DNA of 11,653 bases from positions 1 to 11,653 of the forward strand of contig CAMBQD010000013.1 in assembly GCA_945869905.1 (NCBI GenBank), written 5' to 3'. Under the pieces are notes generated by a model. The model was not told the origin of the DNA. It searched no databases and saw only the letters and a program-made list of their open reading frames with translations. This DNA is from an uncultured Clostridia bacterium. Its GTDB lineage: Bacteria; Bacillota; Clostridia; Oscillospirales; Acutalibacteraceae. The position numbers and the translations under genes are program-made. Positions 1-7,025 of the stretch are shown here, piece by piece. How positions within the stretch are numbered: the stretch's first letter is position 1; each line of letters begins with the position of its first letter.

Positions 1-93
1 AAAAAATATTGTTAATAAAATAAAAATCTAAAAAAAATGTTAAAAAATTTTATAGATTGTTAACCAAAAGAACAAAAAAACAACAATTTATGA

Positions 94-102
94 TGGTAAA
101 AT
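94..102 (+). promoter_or_regulatory. Extended -10 promoter for the two-component/htrA operon
   Basis: TGG followed by TAAAAT (97-102) forms an extended -10 (TGn-TAAAAT). The -35 position (about 74-79) is a plain A-run, so recognition would rest on the extended -10. The predicted start is near 109. The ribosome site AAAGGAGA (117-124) then lies 7-8 nt before the ATG at 132. Upstream, 1-93 is extremely AT-rich and holds three TGTTAA words. Confidence 0.55.
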
Positions 103-131
103 AAACCCAATGAAGTAAAGGAGAAAATGAA

Positions 132-827
132 ATGAGTACAAAAATTCTTGTAGTTGACGACGATCCTAATATTTGCGAGCTTTTAAAGCTTTATCTTGAA
201 AATGAGGGATATACAGCTTTTGTGGCAAACGACGGTCAGGAGGCTGTTAATGTGTTCCGCAACAAATCACCTGAGCTTGTTTTGCTTGATATTATGCTTC
301 CTAAAATGGACGGCTGGCAGGTATGCCGTGAAATCAGGAAAACCTCAAACGTACCAATCATTATGCTGACAGCCAAGGGCGAGGTGTTTTACTCGGTGCT
401 GGGAATTTTGCTGGGTGAAGACGACTATGTTACCACGCCCTTTGACGCAAAGGAGGTTATGGCAAGAATTAAGGCTGTTTTGAGAAGAGCAAACGGCAGT
501 ACTGCAGATGAGGACAACAGCAAAAAAATTGTTGTTTACGATAATCTTGAAATAAACATAATCAATTATGAGTTAAAGGTTAAGGGCGTGCCTGTTGACA
601 CACCCCCTAAAGAGCTTGAGCTTATTTATCACTTTGCGTCAAATCCAAACAGGGTATACACCCGTGACCAGCTTCTTGACGAGGTTTGGGGATTTGATTA
701 CTACGGCGATTCACGTACGGTTGACGTGCACGTAAAGCGCCTGCGTGAAAAGCTGGAGGGCGTATCCGACAAGTGGTCACTTAAGACCGTATGGGGCGTA
801 GGATACAAATTTGAAACAAAGGAATAA
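132..827 (+). CDS. OmpR/PhoB-family response regulator with an atypical receiver
   Basis: Cytoplasmic transcription regulator of 231 aa, normal length for the family. The receiver domain covers residues about 3-118: acidic pocket D9/D10, phospho-acceptor D53 (in LVLLDIMLP), and switch Thr T80 (MLTAK). A winged-helix Trans_reg_C domain covers about 131-229, with the strong motif SRTVDVHVKRLREKL. The oddity is residues 86-105: the near-invariant Lys of the KPFD motif is Thr102 (TTPFD, codon acg at 435-437), and the usual GLELGADDY reads GILLGEDDY. Phosphorylation or output switching may therefore differ from normal. The start is set by AAAGGAGA 8 nt upstream. The partner histidine kinase begins 4 nt after the stop, so the two form one operon. 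The family is certain; the specific orthologue is not. Confidence 0.95.
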   Translation: MSTKILVVDDDPNICELLKLYLENEGYTAFVANDGQEAVNVFRNKSPELVLLDIMLPKMDGWQVCREIRKTSNVPIIMLTAKGEVFYSVLGILLGEDDYVTTPFDAKEVMARIKAVLRRANGSTADEDNSKKIVVYDNLEINIINYELKVKGVPVDTPPKELELIYHFASNPNRVYTRDQLLDEVWGFDYYGDSRTVDVHVKRLREKLEGVSDKWSLKTVWGVGYKFETKE

Positions 828-831
828 ATAA

Positions 832-2346
832 ATGTCTGTAAAGGAAACTCTTAAAGGGCAGTATTTAAAAAACAATATATTTGCAAAGTATTTCATATTG
901 TTTGCGGCAATTTTCCTTTTGGTAATGACTATTCTGGGCACTACGCTGACAATACTTGTTAACGTGTATACCCAAAATGAAAACACAAAGCTGCTTAAGG
1001 AAAACACCCAAACCATTGCAGACACTGTAAAATCAACACTGATTGTTCAGGATATGAACGATTATTACTCCGTTGAAAAGGAAATGATATGCAGTACTCT
1101 TAACATCATTTCAAATTCAATTGACGCCGATATTTTTGTGTGTGATGTTGAGGGCAATGTTATACTCTGCAAGGAGAAGGCAAGCTCCATACCCTTGTTT
1201 GGTGAGATGCCGCCCTGCTCCTATCACAACGAATTTACAGTAGGCGATGTCCTTCTTAAAAGCGTTTATGAGGGCGGATATGTGGGCAAGGGCAGTGTCA
1301 GCGGCAAGCTTTCCTACATAGTAGGCTACCCTATATATAGCAATAATCAAATTATCGGCTCTGTTTTTGCCACAACAGAAACAAATGTTGACACCCTTAC
1401 CCTTGCGGTTATGAGGATGTTTATCTTCAGTGCACTTGCCTGCCTTGTGCTTGGCTTCATATGTATATGGTATCTTACAAAAAGCTTTGTAAAGCCCCTG
1501 CAGCAGATGAGTACTGCGGCAAAGCAATTTGCTATAGGTGACTTTTCATACAGGGTTAAGGTAACTGGCAACGACGAGCTTGCCGAGCTTGGCAGGGCAT
1601 TTAACGATATGGCGGATTCCCTTGACAAGCTGGAATCATCAAGGCGCAGCTTTGTTTCAAACGTATCCCACGAGCTGAGAACACCCATGACATCAATAGG
1701 CGGTTTCATTGACGGCATACTTGACGGCACAATACCCAGAGAAAAGACCGATTATTACTTAAATATCGTCAGCGGCGAAATCAGACGACTTTCTCGTCTT
1801 GTTGTTGCTATGCTTAATATGAGCAAGATTGAATCAGGCAGCTTTGAAATGAAGCCCTGCAATTATGACCTATCCGACCAGATAATCCATATTCTTTTGA
1901 CCTTTGAGCAAAAGATTAACGAAAAGCATATTGATATACAGGGACTTGACAGGCTTAAGCCTACCTACATTGTTGCAGATACCGATATGATTTATCAGGT
2001 TATCTATAACATATTTGACAATGCCGTTAAATTTGCAAATGAAGGCGGATACATAAGAGTATCAATGCTGGATTTGAATGACACCGTTGAGGTTCATATA
2101 AAAAACAGCGGTATAGGCATTAAAGCCGATGAGCTTTCAAGGGTGTTTGAAAGATTTTATAAGGTTGATAAGTCCAGAAGCCTTGACGCAAAGGGTGCAG
2201 GCTTGGGACTTTATATAGTAAAAATGATGGTTGAAATGCATGGCGGTAGTATCTGGGCTATGAGCGAGGACGAAGCATCTGCCGAGTTTGTATTCAGATT
2301 ACCTAAAGCCTACAAACCCATCTATAAAAAGGAGATAAAGAAATAA
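832..2346 (+). CDS. Membrane sensor histidine kinase (HAMP-HisKA-HATPase)
   Basis: 504-aa sensor kinase paired with the upstream regulator. TM1 is at about residues 20-45. An extracytoplasmic sensor region (about 46-190) has a Cache/PAS-like look, with no motif that names a ligand. TM2 is at about 196-216 and HAMP at about 217-268. HisKA carries phospho-acceptor H280 in SNVSHELRTP. The HATPase domain (about 380-495) has an N box with N393/N397, a G1 box reading NSGIGI (N425 where Asp is textbook, although Asn is common in Firmicute kinases), an F box ERFYKVDKSRS, and a G2 box GAGLGLYIVK (455-464). All catalytic boxes are present, so it should autophosphorylate. The ribosome site AAGGAA lies in the last codons of the regulator. 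Its stop codon overlaps the htrA start by one base (TAATG). Confidence 0.95.
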   Translation: MSVKETLKGQYLKNNIFAKYFILFAAIFLLVMTILGTTLTILVNVYTQNENTKLLKENTQTIADTVKSTLIVQDMNDYYSVEKEMICSTLNIISNSIDADIFVCDVEGNVILCKEKASSIPLFGEMPPCSYHNEFTVGDVLLKSVYEGGYVGKGSVSGKLSYIVGYPIYSNNQIIGSVFATTETNVDTLTLAVMRMFIFSALACLVLGFICIWYLTKSFVKPLQQMSTAAKQFAIGDFSYRVKVTGNDELAELGRAFNDMADSLDKLESSRRSFVSNVSHELRTPMTSIGGFIDGILDGTIPREKTDYYLNIVSGEIRRLSRLVVAMLNMSKIESGSFEMKPCNYDLSDQIIHILLTFEQKINEKHIDIQGLDRLKPTYIVADTDMIYQVIYNIFDNAVKFANEGGYIRVSMLDLNDTVEVHIKNSGIGIKADELSRVFERFYKVDKSRSLDAKGAGLGLYIVKMMVEMHGGSIWAMSEDEASAEFVFRLPKAYKPIYKKEIKK

Positions 2347-3812
2347 TGGACGATTTTGAAAACAAAGGGTACAATGCCGACGGTAGCGGCTCACGTCCTG
2401 ACTACTATCAGCCAAACGGTAATACAAACGGCACTTACTATACGCCGCCGCAATCCGAAGGAAACTCCACCTATCATTATTCCTATAACCAAAATGCCCA
2501 AAATAACAATAGCTATCAGCCAAAGGACAGCGGATATAATTACAATACCCAGACTCCAAACAGCAACAATAATAACGGCAAGCCGCCTAAAAAAAGCAAT
2601 GCCGCCAAAGTTATCATAATTGTACTGATTGTGTGCCTTGCGGTGGCAGTTGCAGGTATAGTTATCGCGGCTGTGGGAGGAGTCAAAGCCTCCTCTGGCA
2701 ATGACGGCAAGGAAAGCACCAGCCAAACTCAGTCGGCAGATGACGTGGCAGGAACTAAGGACAGTGGCTCCGTACCTTTGACAGACAAGGATAATAACTA
2801 CACCGTTGCAGGTGTTGCAGACAAGGTAATTGACTCCTGTGTAGGTATCACTGTTTATTCTCAGCAGTCGGACGCATATAACTATTTCTATGGCTACGGT
2901 CAAAACGGCAGTTCATCAAGCGAGCCTGCAAAATCCGGAGAGGGCTCCGGCGTAATTATGGCTGAAAAGGACGGCAAAACCTACATCATCACCTGTGCTC
3001 ACGTAATCAGCGACGGCGACAGCTTTACGGTAACGCTTAATGACGGCACAGAGCTGGATGCAAAAATGGTTGCCTTTGATTCTCAAACAGATATCGGTGT
3101 GCTTTCAGTTGACAAAACAGGACTTCAGGTGGCAGAATTTGCCGACAGTGAAAGCCTTGTTTTAGGCGAACAGGTTGTTGCTATAGGATGTCCGGGCGGA
3201 CTTGAATTTATGAACTCGGTTACAACCGGCGTTATATCTGCCCTTGCACGTCCCGTTTCATCATCCATCGGCTATGACAACGATTGTATCCAGATTGACG
3301 CCGCAATCAACCCCGGCAACAGCGGCGGCGCACTGTTTAATATGCAGGGTCAGGTAATAGGCATTAACTCATCAAAAATTGCCGCAACCGATTACGAGGG
3401 TATGGGCTTTGCCGTTCCGTCATCAACGGCAATTGCAACGGCAAACAGCCTTATCAAGTCAGGATATGTTGAGGGCAGGGCAAAAATCGGTATACAGTAC
3501 AATCCGATTACAAGCTTTAACAATGCAAGCACGGTAATTCAGGCACTTGCGCAAAAGGGCTTTAAGGACGCAAGCGGCACAATGGTAATCAATAGTGTTG
3601 ATGATAATTCCGATTTGAAAAACAAGGACATCAGACAGTACGATATGATTGTTGCAGTTAACGGAAAGACCCTTACCTCAACAGATATAATGACATCTGT
3701 CCTTGCAGATTCAAAGCCCGGCGACACAATCAAGCTGACAATCGCAAGAATTGAAAATAACGAAATCAAAACCTTTGAGGTTGATTGCAAGCTTATTGAA
3801 TCCAAGGGTTAA
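2346..3812 (+). CDS. htrA: Membrane-anchored HtrA/DegP-type serine protease
   Basis: 488-aa trypsin-like (S1C) protease that degrades or refolds damaged exported proteins at the outer face of the membrane. Residues 1-85 form a low-complexity cytoplasmic tail rich in Asn, Tyr, Gln and Ser. One membrane segment spans about 88-112, preceded by KPPKK, followed by a Ser/Thr-rich linker. The protease domain covers about 155-375 with the catalytic triad H219 (CAHVISDGD), D249 (SQTDIGVLS) and S326 (PGNSGGALF). A single C-terminal PDZ domain covers about 380-485. The ribosome site AAGGAG lies within the end of the kinase gene, and the ATG overlaps the kinase stop. Co-transcription with a two-component system matches CssRS/CiaRH control of htrA in other Firmicutes, suggesting envelope-stress response. 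A hairpin terminator follows at once. Confidence 0.95.
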   Translation: MDDFENKGYNADGSGSRPDYYQPNGNTNGTYYTPPQSEGNSTYHYSYNQNAQNNNSYQPKDSGYNYNTQTPNSNNNNGKPPKKSNAAKVIIIVLIVCLAVAVAGIVIAAVGGVKASSGNDGKESTSQTQSADDVAGTKDSGSVPLTDKDNNYTVAGVADKVIDSCVGITVYSQQSDAYNYFYGYGQNGSSSSEPAKSGEGSGVIMAEKDGKTYIITCAHVISDGDSFTVTLNDGTELDAKMVAFDSQTDIGVLSVDKTGLQVAEFADSESLVLGEQVVAIGCPGGLEFMNSVTTGVISALARPVSSSIGYDNDCIQIDAAINPGNSGGALFNMQGQVIGINSSKIAATDYEGMGFAVPSSTAIATANSLIKSGYVEGRAKIGIQYNPITSFNNASTVIQALAQKGFKDASGTMVINSVDDNSDLKNKDIRQYDMIVAVNGKTLTSTDIMTSVLADSKPGDTIKLTIARIENNEIKTFEVDCKLIESKG

Positions 3813-3827
3813 AATATAATCGCATAA

Positions 3828-3862
3828 AAAACCGCTTGAAAGCAAATGTTCAAGCGGTTTTT
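3828..3862 (+). terminator. Rho-independent terminator of the htrA operon
   Basis: A 13-bp stem has AAAACCGCTTGAA (3828-3840) pairing with TTCAAGCGGTTTT, an 8-nt loop and a T-run. It lies 15 nt after the htrA stop. The A/T-flanked symmetry means it could also stop leftward transcription. Confidence 0.9.
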
Positions 3863-3917
3863 CGGTATCTAATCATAGGCAATAAATAAAAGTCCAAGAC
3901 TGCCAAGCTATATTGAT

Positions 3918-3954
3918 AAAATTAAGGCACACAAAAATTGTGTGCCTTAATTTT
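3918..3954 (-). terminator. Rho-independent terminator of the ilvA-ridA operon
   Basis: A perfect 17-bp stem (3918-3934 with 3938-3954; core AAGGCACACAA) and a 3-nt loop, 12 nt beyond the ridA stop, with U-rich sequence after the stem on the minus strand. Together with the htrA terminator it forms a double barrier between convergent operons. Bases 3863-3917 show nothing else. Confidence 0.85.
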
Positions 3955-3965
3955 ATATATTTGAT

Positions 3966-4337
3966 TTACAGCTCAGCAATCAGCTCAACCTCACACAAAA
4001 CTCCCTTTGGCAAGTCCTTAACTGCCACGCAGGAGCGTGCCGGCTTTGAAGTAAAATATGTGCCGTAAATCTCATTAAATTTTGCAAAATCGTTTATATC
4101 AGCCAAAAAGCAAACTGTCTTAACAACCTTATCCATAGTTGTTCCTGCTGCCTCAACCACTGCCTTAAGATTTTCGCAAACCTGCGTAGTCTGCTCCTCA
4201 ATTGTTTTTGCCTCAACAGTATTTGTGGCAGGATTAATGGCAATCTGACCTGATGTAAAAAGCAGTCCGTTTGCCTTTACTGCCTGTGAGTAAGGGCCGA
4301 TAGCATTTGGTGCATTATTAGTTGATACATAGTCCAT
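3966..4337 (-). CDS. ridA: RidA family 2-iminobutanoate/2-iminopropanoate deaminase
   Basis: 123 aa, the normal length for the YjgF/YER057c/UK114 family. RidA hydrolyses reactive enamine/imine intermediates released by PLP enzymes such as threonine/serine dehydratase, giving 2-ketoacids and ammonia and protecting other PLP enzymes from 2-aminoacrylate. Family marks include NAIGPYSQAV near the N-terminus, FTSGQI, and the active-site region with R101 (KPARSCVAV) and E116 (CEVE), which correspond to the catalytic Arg and Glu of characterised members. The ribosome site AAGGAGA is 7 nt before the ATG. It is the second gene of an operon, 21 nt after threonine ammonia-lyase, an excellent functional match. 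It probably forms a cytoplasmic trimer. Confidence 0.96.
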   Translation of the reverse strand: MDYVSTNNAPNAIGPYSQAVKANGLLFTSGQIAINPATNTVEAKTIEEQTTQVCENLKAVVEAAGTTMDKVVKTVCFLADINDFAKFNEIYGTYFTSKPARSCVAVKDLPKGVLCEVELIAEL

Positions 4338-4358
4338 AGTAAAATCTCCTTATTTTAT

Positions 4359-5558
4359 TTAGTCACATACCTCAAAGCCTGCGTCCTTAAGTGCCTGCTT
4401 AACCTGAGTAATGTGATGATAATCTCTTGTTTCCACACCGATTTTAAGATAGCAATCGGTTATATTCATATCAAGGTCTGTGCTGTCATAATTAACAGAT
4501 ACAACGTTTGCCCCAAGCTGAGCAATAACCTGACTTACGCCCATAAGCTGACCGGGCTTGTCGGAAAGGGCAATTGTGATATTGGCAGTTCTTCCGCCCA
4601 TCTTAAGTCCGCGTTCAATAACACGTGAAAGTATGGTAACATCAATATTTCCGCCTGACACAAGACAACATACCTTCTTGCCATTGATATCGGGTATTTT
4701 ACCGTTCATTACTGCCGCAACAGGCACAGCACCTGCGCCCTCGGCAACAAGCTTTTGCTGCTCCATAAGCGTAAGTATAGCAAGGGCAATTTCATCGTCA
4801 CTTACTGTATAAATACCGTCAACATATTCGTTAACCATATCAAAGGTCAGATTTCCGGGAGTTTTAACGGCAATACCGTCTGCAATTGTCTGCACCCTGG
4901 AAAGAGTTTCAATTTTACCGTCGCACACAGATTTTTCCATTGACGGAGCACCCATTGCCTGAACACCGTAAACCTTACAGCTTGGGTTAATCTGCTTAAT
5001 TGTATATGCAACTCCGGCAATCAGTCCGCCTCCGCCGATTGGCACAACCACCGCGTCAACATCGGGAAGCTGTTCAAGAATTTCCAAACCGATTGTGCCC
5101 TGACCTGCAATAACATCGGGGTCATCAAAGGGATGTATAAAGGAATATCCCTTTTCCTCCTTGAGCTCCAGCGCCTTTTTGTATGCGTCGTCATACACGC
5201 CCTTAACCATACAAACCTCTGCGCCGTAACGTTTTGTTGCCTCCACCTTGCTGATAGGTGCGCCGTCAGGCAGACAGATAAGGGATTTTATACCGTTTTT
5301 TGTGGCGGCAAGGGCAACGCCCTGTGCGTGATTGCCTGCGGAACAGGCGATAACGCCCTTTGCCTTTTCCTCGTCGGAAAGCTGGCTGATTTTAAAATAT
5401 GAGCCTCTCACCTTAAAGGAGCCCGTTACCTGTAAATTTTCTGTTTTTAAATACACCTCTGCATTTGGACAAAGATTTTTGGCAAGAATCATATCCGTTT
5501 CTCTTACCACCTCTGAAAGAACTCTCTTTGCCTTATACACTCTGTCTAAAGTCAACAT
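4359..5558 (-). CDS. ilvA: Threonine ammonia-lyase with C-terminal ACT domain
   Basis: 399-aa PLP enzyme converting L-threonine to 2-oxobutanoate and ammonia, the first step towards isoleucine; it can also act in threonine/serine catabolism. The fold-type II catalytic domain (about 1-315) has PLP lysine K49 in TGSFKVRGS, the SAGNHAQG loop (73-80) and the phosphate-binding GGGGL (175-179). A single ACT domain (about 325-399, starting near ANITIALSDKPGQLMG) suggests amino-acid feedback. The length fits the medium, one-ACT form rather than short TdcB (about 330 aa) or long IlvA (about 500 aa). The ribosome site is GAGGCG. It has its own promoter and is followed closely by ridA. The reaction is well supported; biosynthetic versus catabolic role is not settled by sequence, so the symbol ilvA is by family convention. 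Confidence 0.94.
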   Translation of the reverse strand: MLTLDRVYKAKRVLSEVVRETDMILAKNLCPNAEVYLKTENLQVTGSFKVRGSYFKISQLSDEEKAKGVIACSAGNHAQGVALAATKNGIKSLICLPDGAPISKVEATKRYGAEVCMVKGVYDDAYKKALELKEEKGYSFIHPFDDPDVIAGQGTIGLEILEQLPDVDAVVVPIGGGGLIAGVAYTIKQINPSCKVYGVQAMGAPSMEKSVCDGKIETLSRVQTIADGIAVKTPGNLTFDMVNEYVDGIYTVSDDEIALAILTLMEQQKLVAEGAGAVPVAAVMNGKIPDINGKKVCCLVSGGNIDVTILSRVIERGLKMGGRTANITIALSDKPGQLMGVSQVIAQLGANVVSVNYDSTDLDMNITDCYLKIGVETRDYHHITQVKQALKDAGFEVCD

Positions 5559-5591
5559 ATTTTCGCCTCTTGTTTCTTAATTCAAGATAGT

Positions 5592-5620
5592 ATTTTACTC
5601 TCAGCATTTTAATTTGTCAA
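5592..5620 (-). promoter_or_regulatory. SigmaA-type promoter of ilvA-ridA
   Basis: On the minus strand, TTGACA (5615-5620), a 17-nt spacer, then TAAAAT (5592-5597). The predicted start is near 5585, giving a leader of about 27 nt before the ATG at 5558. That is too short for a T-box or attenuator, so control would have to be at the promoter or through the ACT domain. Confidence 0.8.
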
Positions 5621-5642
5621 TCATCATTATATAATTGAGTTT

Positions 5643-6323
5643 TTAAAGACTCACCTTTATTCTTTTGTCAATCACCATACTGTTTGGAGTTACTTTACAG
5701 TCAAGGGCAATTATTTCCACGCCCTTTTCCTTGGCACGTTTAAGCTCTGCTGAAAAATCAGGGTCTGTTTTTACATTGGGCTCAAATAAAGTACAACCCT
5801 TCATCTGAATAACAAAAACAGCCGCCGCTCTGTACCCGTTTTCCACTGCATTGATAAGCTCGCCCAAATGCTTGCGTCCTCTTTCAGTCGGTGCGTCAGG
5901 GAATCGTGCAACGGAGCTTTCCTCCAGTGTAACGCCCTTAACCTCCACATAAGCCTTTTCCTTTGCGTTTTCCACATAAAAGTCAAGACGTGAATTGCCG
6001 TACACTGCCTCAGCCTTTACTCGTGTTGGATTTTCTAAAAATCCCCCTGCGCTGAGCCACTCCGCCACCGCTTTATTAGGGCTTTGAGAGTCCATATTTA
6101 TAAGCACACTGCCCTTGTAAACCGCCACCAAATCATAAAGTGTTTTTCTGCTTTGGTTGTCGCTTTTTTCCAGAAACACAGTTGCGTTTTCCGTCAGCAG
6201 CTCTCGGCACCTGCCTGTATTTTTAACGTGAACGGTATGCTCTTCTCCGTCAATATTCACTTTTGCAATAAATCTGTTGGGTCTGCTGATAAATTTGCCC
6301 TGAATTATATTTTTATATTCCAT
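5643..6323 (-). CDS. sfsA: SfsA family DNA-binding protein/nuclease
   Basis: 226 aa, full length for SfsA. The E. coli protein was named for sugar-fermentation stimulation; the family has an N-terminal OB-like nucleic-acid-binding part and a PD-(D/E)XK-type nuclease core. Visible family signatures are PNRFIAKV (15-22), VHVKNTGRCREL (31-42), SRLDFYV with D114, YVEVKGVTL with E127-x-K129 (nuclease-type EXK), and FPDAPTERGRKHL (141-153). The start matches the family N-terminus, yet no Shine-Dalgarno lies upstream; the promoter sits directly against the ATG. Monocistronic: ilvA downstream has its own promoter, and no clear terminator is visible between them. The exact cellular role is unsettled for the family. 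Confidence 0.93.
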   Translation of the reverse strand: MEYKNIIQGKFISRPNRFIAKVNIDGEEHTVHVKNTGRCRELLTENATVFLEKSDNQSRKTLYDLVAVYKGSVLINMDSQSPNKAVAEWLSAGGFLENPTRVKAEAVYGNSRLDFYVENAKEKAYVEVKGVTLEESSVARFPDAPTERGRKHLGELINAVENGYRAAAVFVIQMKGCTLFEPNVKTDPDFSAELKRAKEKGVEIIALDCKVTPNSMVIDKRIKVSL

Positions 6324-6329
6324 ATGCTT

Positions 6330-6358
6330 AGATTAAGTCAATTTTTTCAAACTGTCAA
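6330..6358 (-). promoter_or_regulatory. sfsA promoter abutting the start codon
   Basis: On the minus strand, TTGACA (6353-6358), a 17-nt spacer, TAATCT (6330-6335), then AAGCAT and the ATG (6323-6321). A start about 7 nt past the -10 falls on the A of the ATG, giving a leaderless transcript. No AGGAGG-like site is present. Confidence 0.7.
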
Positions 6359-6421
6359 GGAAAAAGTGATTTGGCAGTTATTTCAATAATCTGTATACTA
6401 AAATATTGCTGTAATTGTATA

Positions 6422-6449
6422 TTGATTAATAATCAGTTTGTGGTAGAAT
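6422..6449 (+). promoter_or_regulatory. Promoter of the ECF S component operon, with a palindrome on the -35
   Basis: TTGATT (6422-6427), a 16-nt spacer, TAGAAT (6444-6449); start near 6456. The leader is about 19 nt and mostly consists of the ribosome site AGGAGG (6461-6466), so no riboswitch fits. A 13-nt palindrome, TGATTA-A-TAATCA (6423-6435), covers the -35 and could be an operator. Confidence 0.65.
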
Positions 6450-6474
6450 TTAGAAAAAACAGGAGGACTGAAAT

Positions 6475-7008
6475 ATGGAAAATAGTAAAGCAAAACAAAA
6501 ATTCAACGTAAGAGCCTTGTGCTTTACGGCAGTTATGGCGGCGCTTATCTTTGTGTTCACCTTTACATTTAAAATTCCCCTTGGTACAGGCTACGCACAT
6601 TTGGGCGACAGCATCATCTTTTTATCAATTGCTCTGCTGGGCTCAAAAAAATCAAGCCTTGCCGCAGGCATCGGTGCCGCTCTTGCCGATTTAATCGGCG
6701 GATACCCTGCTTGGATTGCTCCCACATTTTTAATTAAGCTGATTATGGCTCTTATATGCGGATTATTTGCCGAAAAGCTTATCAAAGGCAGATTCGTGGG
6801 ATATATTGTAGGCTGTGTTACAGGCGGTTGCTTTCAGATTGTGGGCTACACACTGGCAAAGCTTATTATGTACGATAAGGCATATGCACTTACCACCTTG
6901 CCGGAGCTTATAATGCAGACCGTGTTCGGCATTGTTGTTGCACTTGTATTTATTGCTATTTTCAATAAAACAAAGGTAACCGACAAGCTTAAAAAATTAG
7001 CTGAATAA
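6475..7008 (+). CDS. ECF transporter S component (vitamin/precursor uptake)
   Basis: 177-aa integral membrane protein with about six hydrophobic segments (roughly 13-32, 44-60, 62-76, 83-104, 108-130, 144-165). The motif GYAHLGDSIIFLS (39-51) and GIGAALADLIGGY (65-77) followed by TFLIKLIMALICGLFAEK place it in the HmpT/PdxU2/QueT-like S-component group (PF07155-type). These subunits bind a vitamin or precursor and use a shared EcfA-EcfA'-EcfT module encoded elsewhere; none is in the window. A strong AGGAGG sits 8 nt before the ATG. An amidohydrolase follows after 17 nt. The substrate cannot be read from sequence; thiamine or pyridoxine precursors are candidates by family only. Confidence 0.88.
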   Translation: MENSKAKQKFNVRALCFTAVMAALIFVFTFTFKIPLGTGYAHLGDSIIFLSIALLGSKKSSLAAGIGAALADLIGGYPAWIAPTFLIKLIMALICGLFAEKLIKGRFVGYIVGCVTGGCFQIVGYTLAKLIMYDKAYALTTLPELIMQTVFGIVVALVFIAIFNKTKVTDKLKKLAE

Positions 7009-7025
7009 TTGATAGAGGTAATGAT

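Noticed and set aside
127..135. Two-codon upstream ORF ATG-AAA-TGA overlapping the regulator start
   Set aside because: Its ATG is only about 3 nt from the ribosome site, so it is unlikely to be used; probably incidental in an A-rich leader.
1117..1730. Antisense open frames opposite the histidine kinase
   Set aside because: They are opposite a fully supported kinase gene and encode nothing recognisable.
2391..2903. Long antisense open frame (170 codons) opposite the start of htrA
   Set aside because: It mirrors the low-complexity and membrane-segment codons of htrA, with no family resemblance or ribosome site; a shadow.
3876..3886. 11-nt inverted match (TAGGCAATAAA) to the right end of the folded element at 11055-11065
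   Set aside because: Too short and AT-rich to call a second element copy; no accompanying stems.
6336..6474. Riboswitch upstream of the ECF S component
   Set aside because: The inferred leader is only about 19 nt and mostly ribosome site; no TPP-, FMN- or PreQ1-like conserved core is visible.
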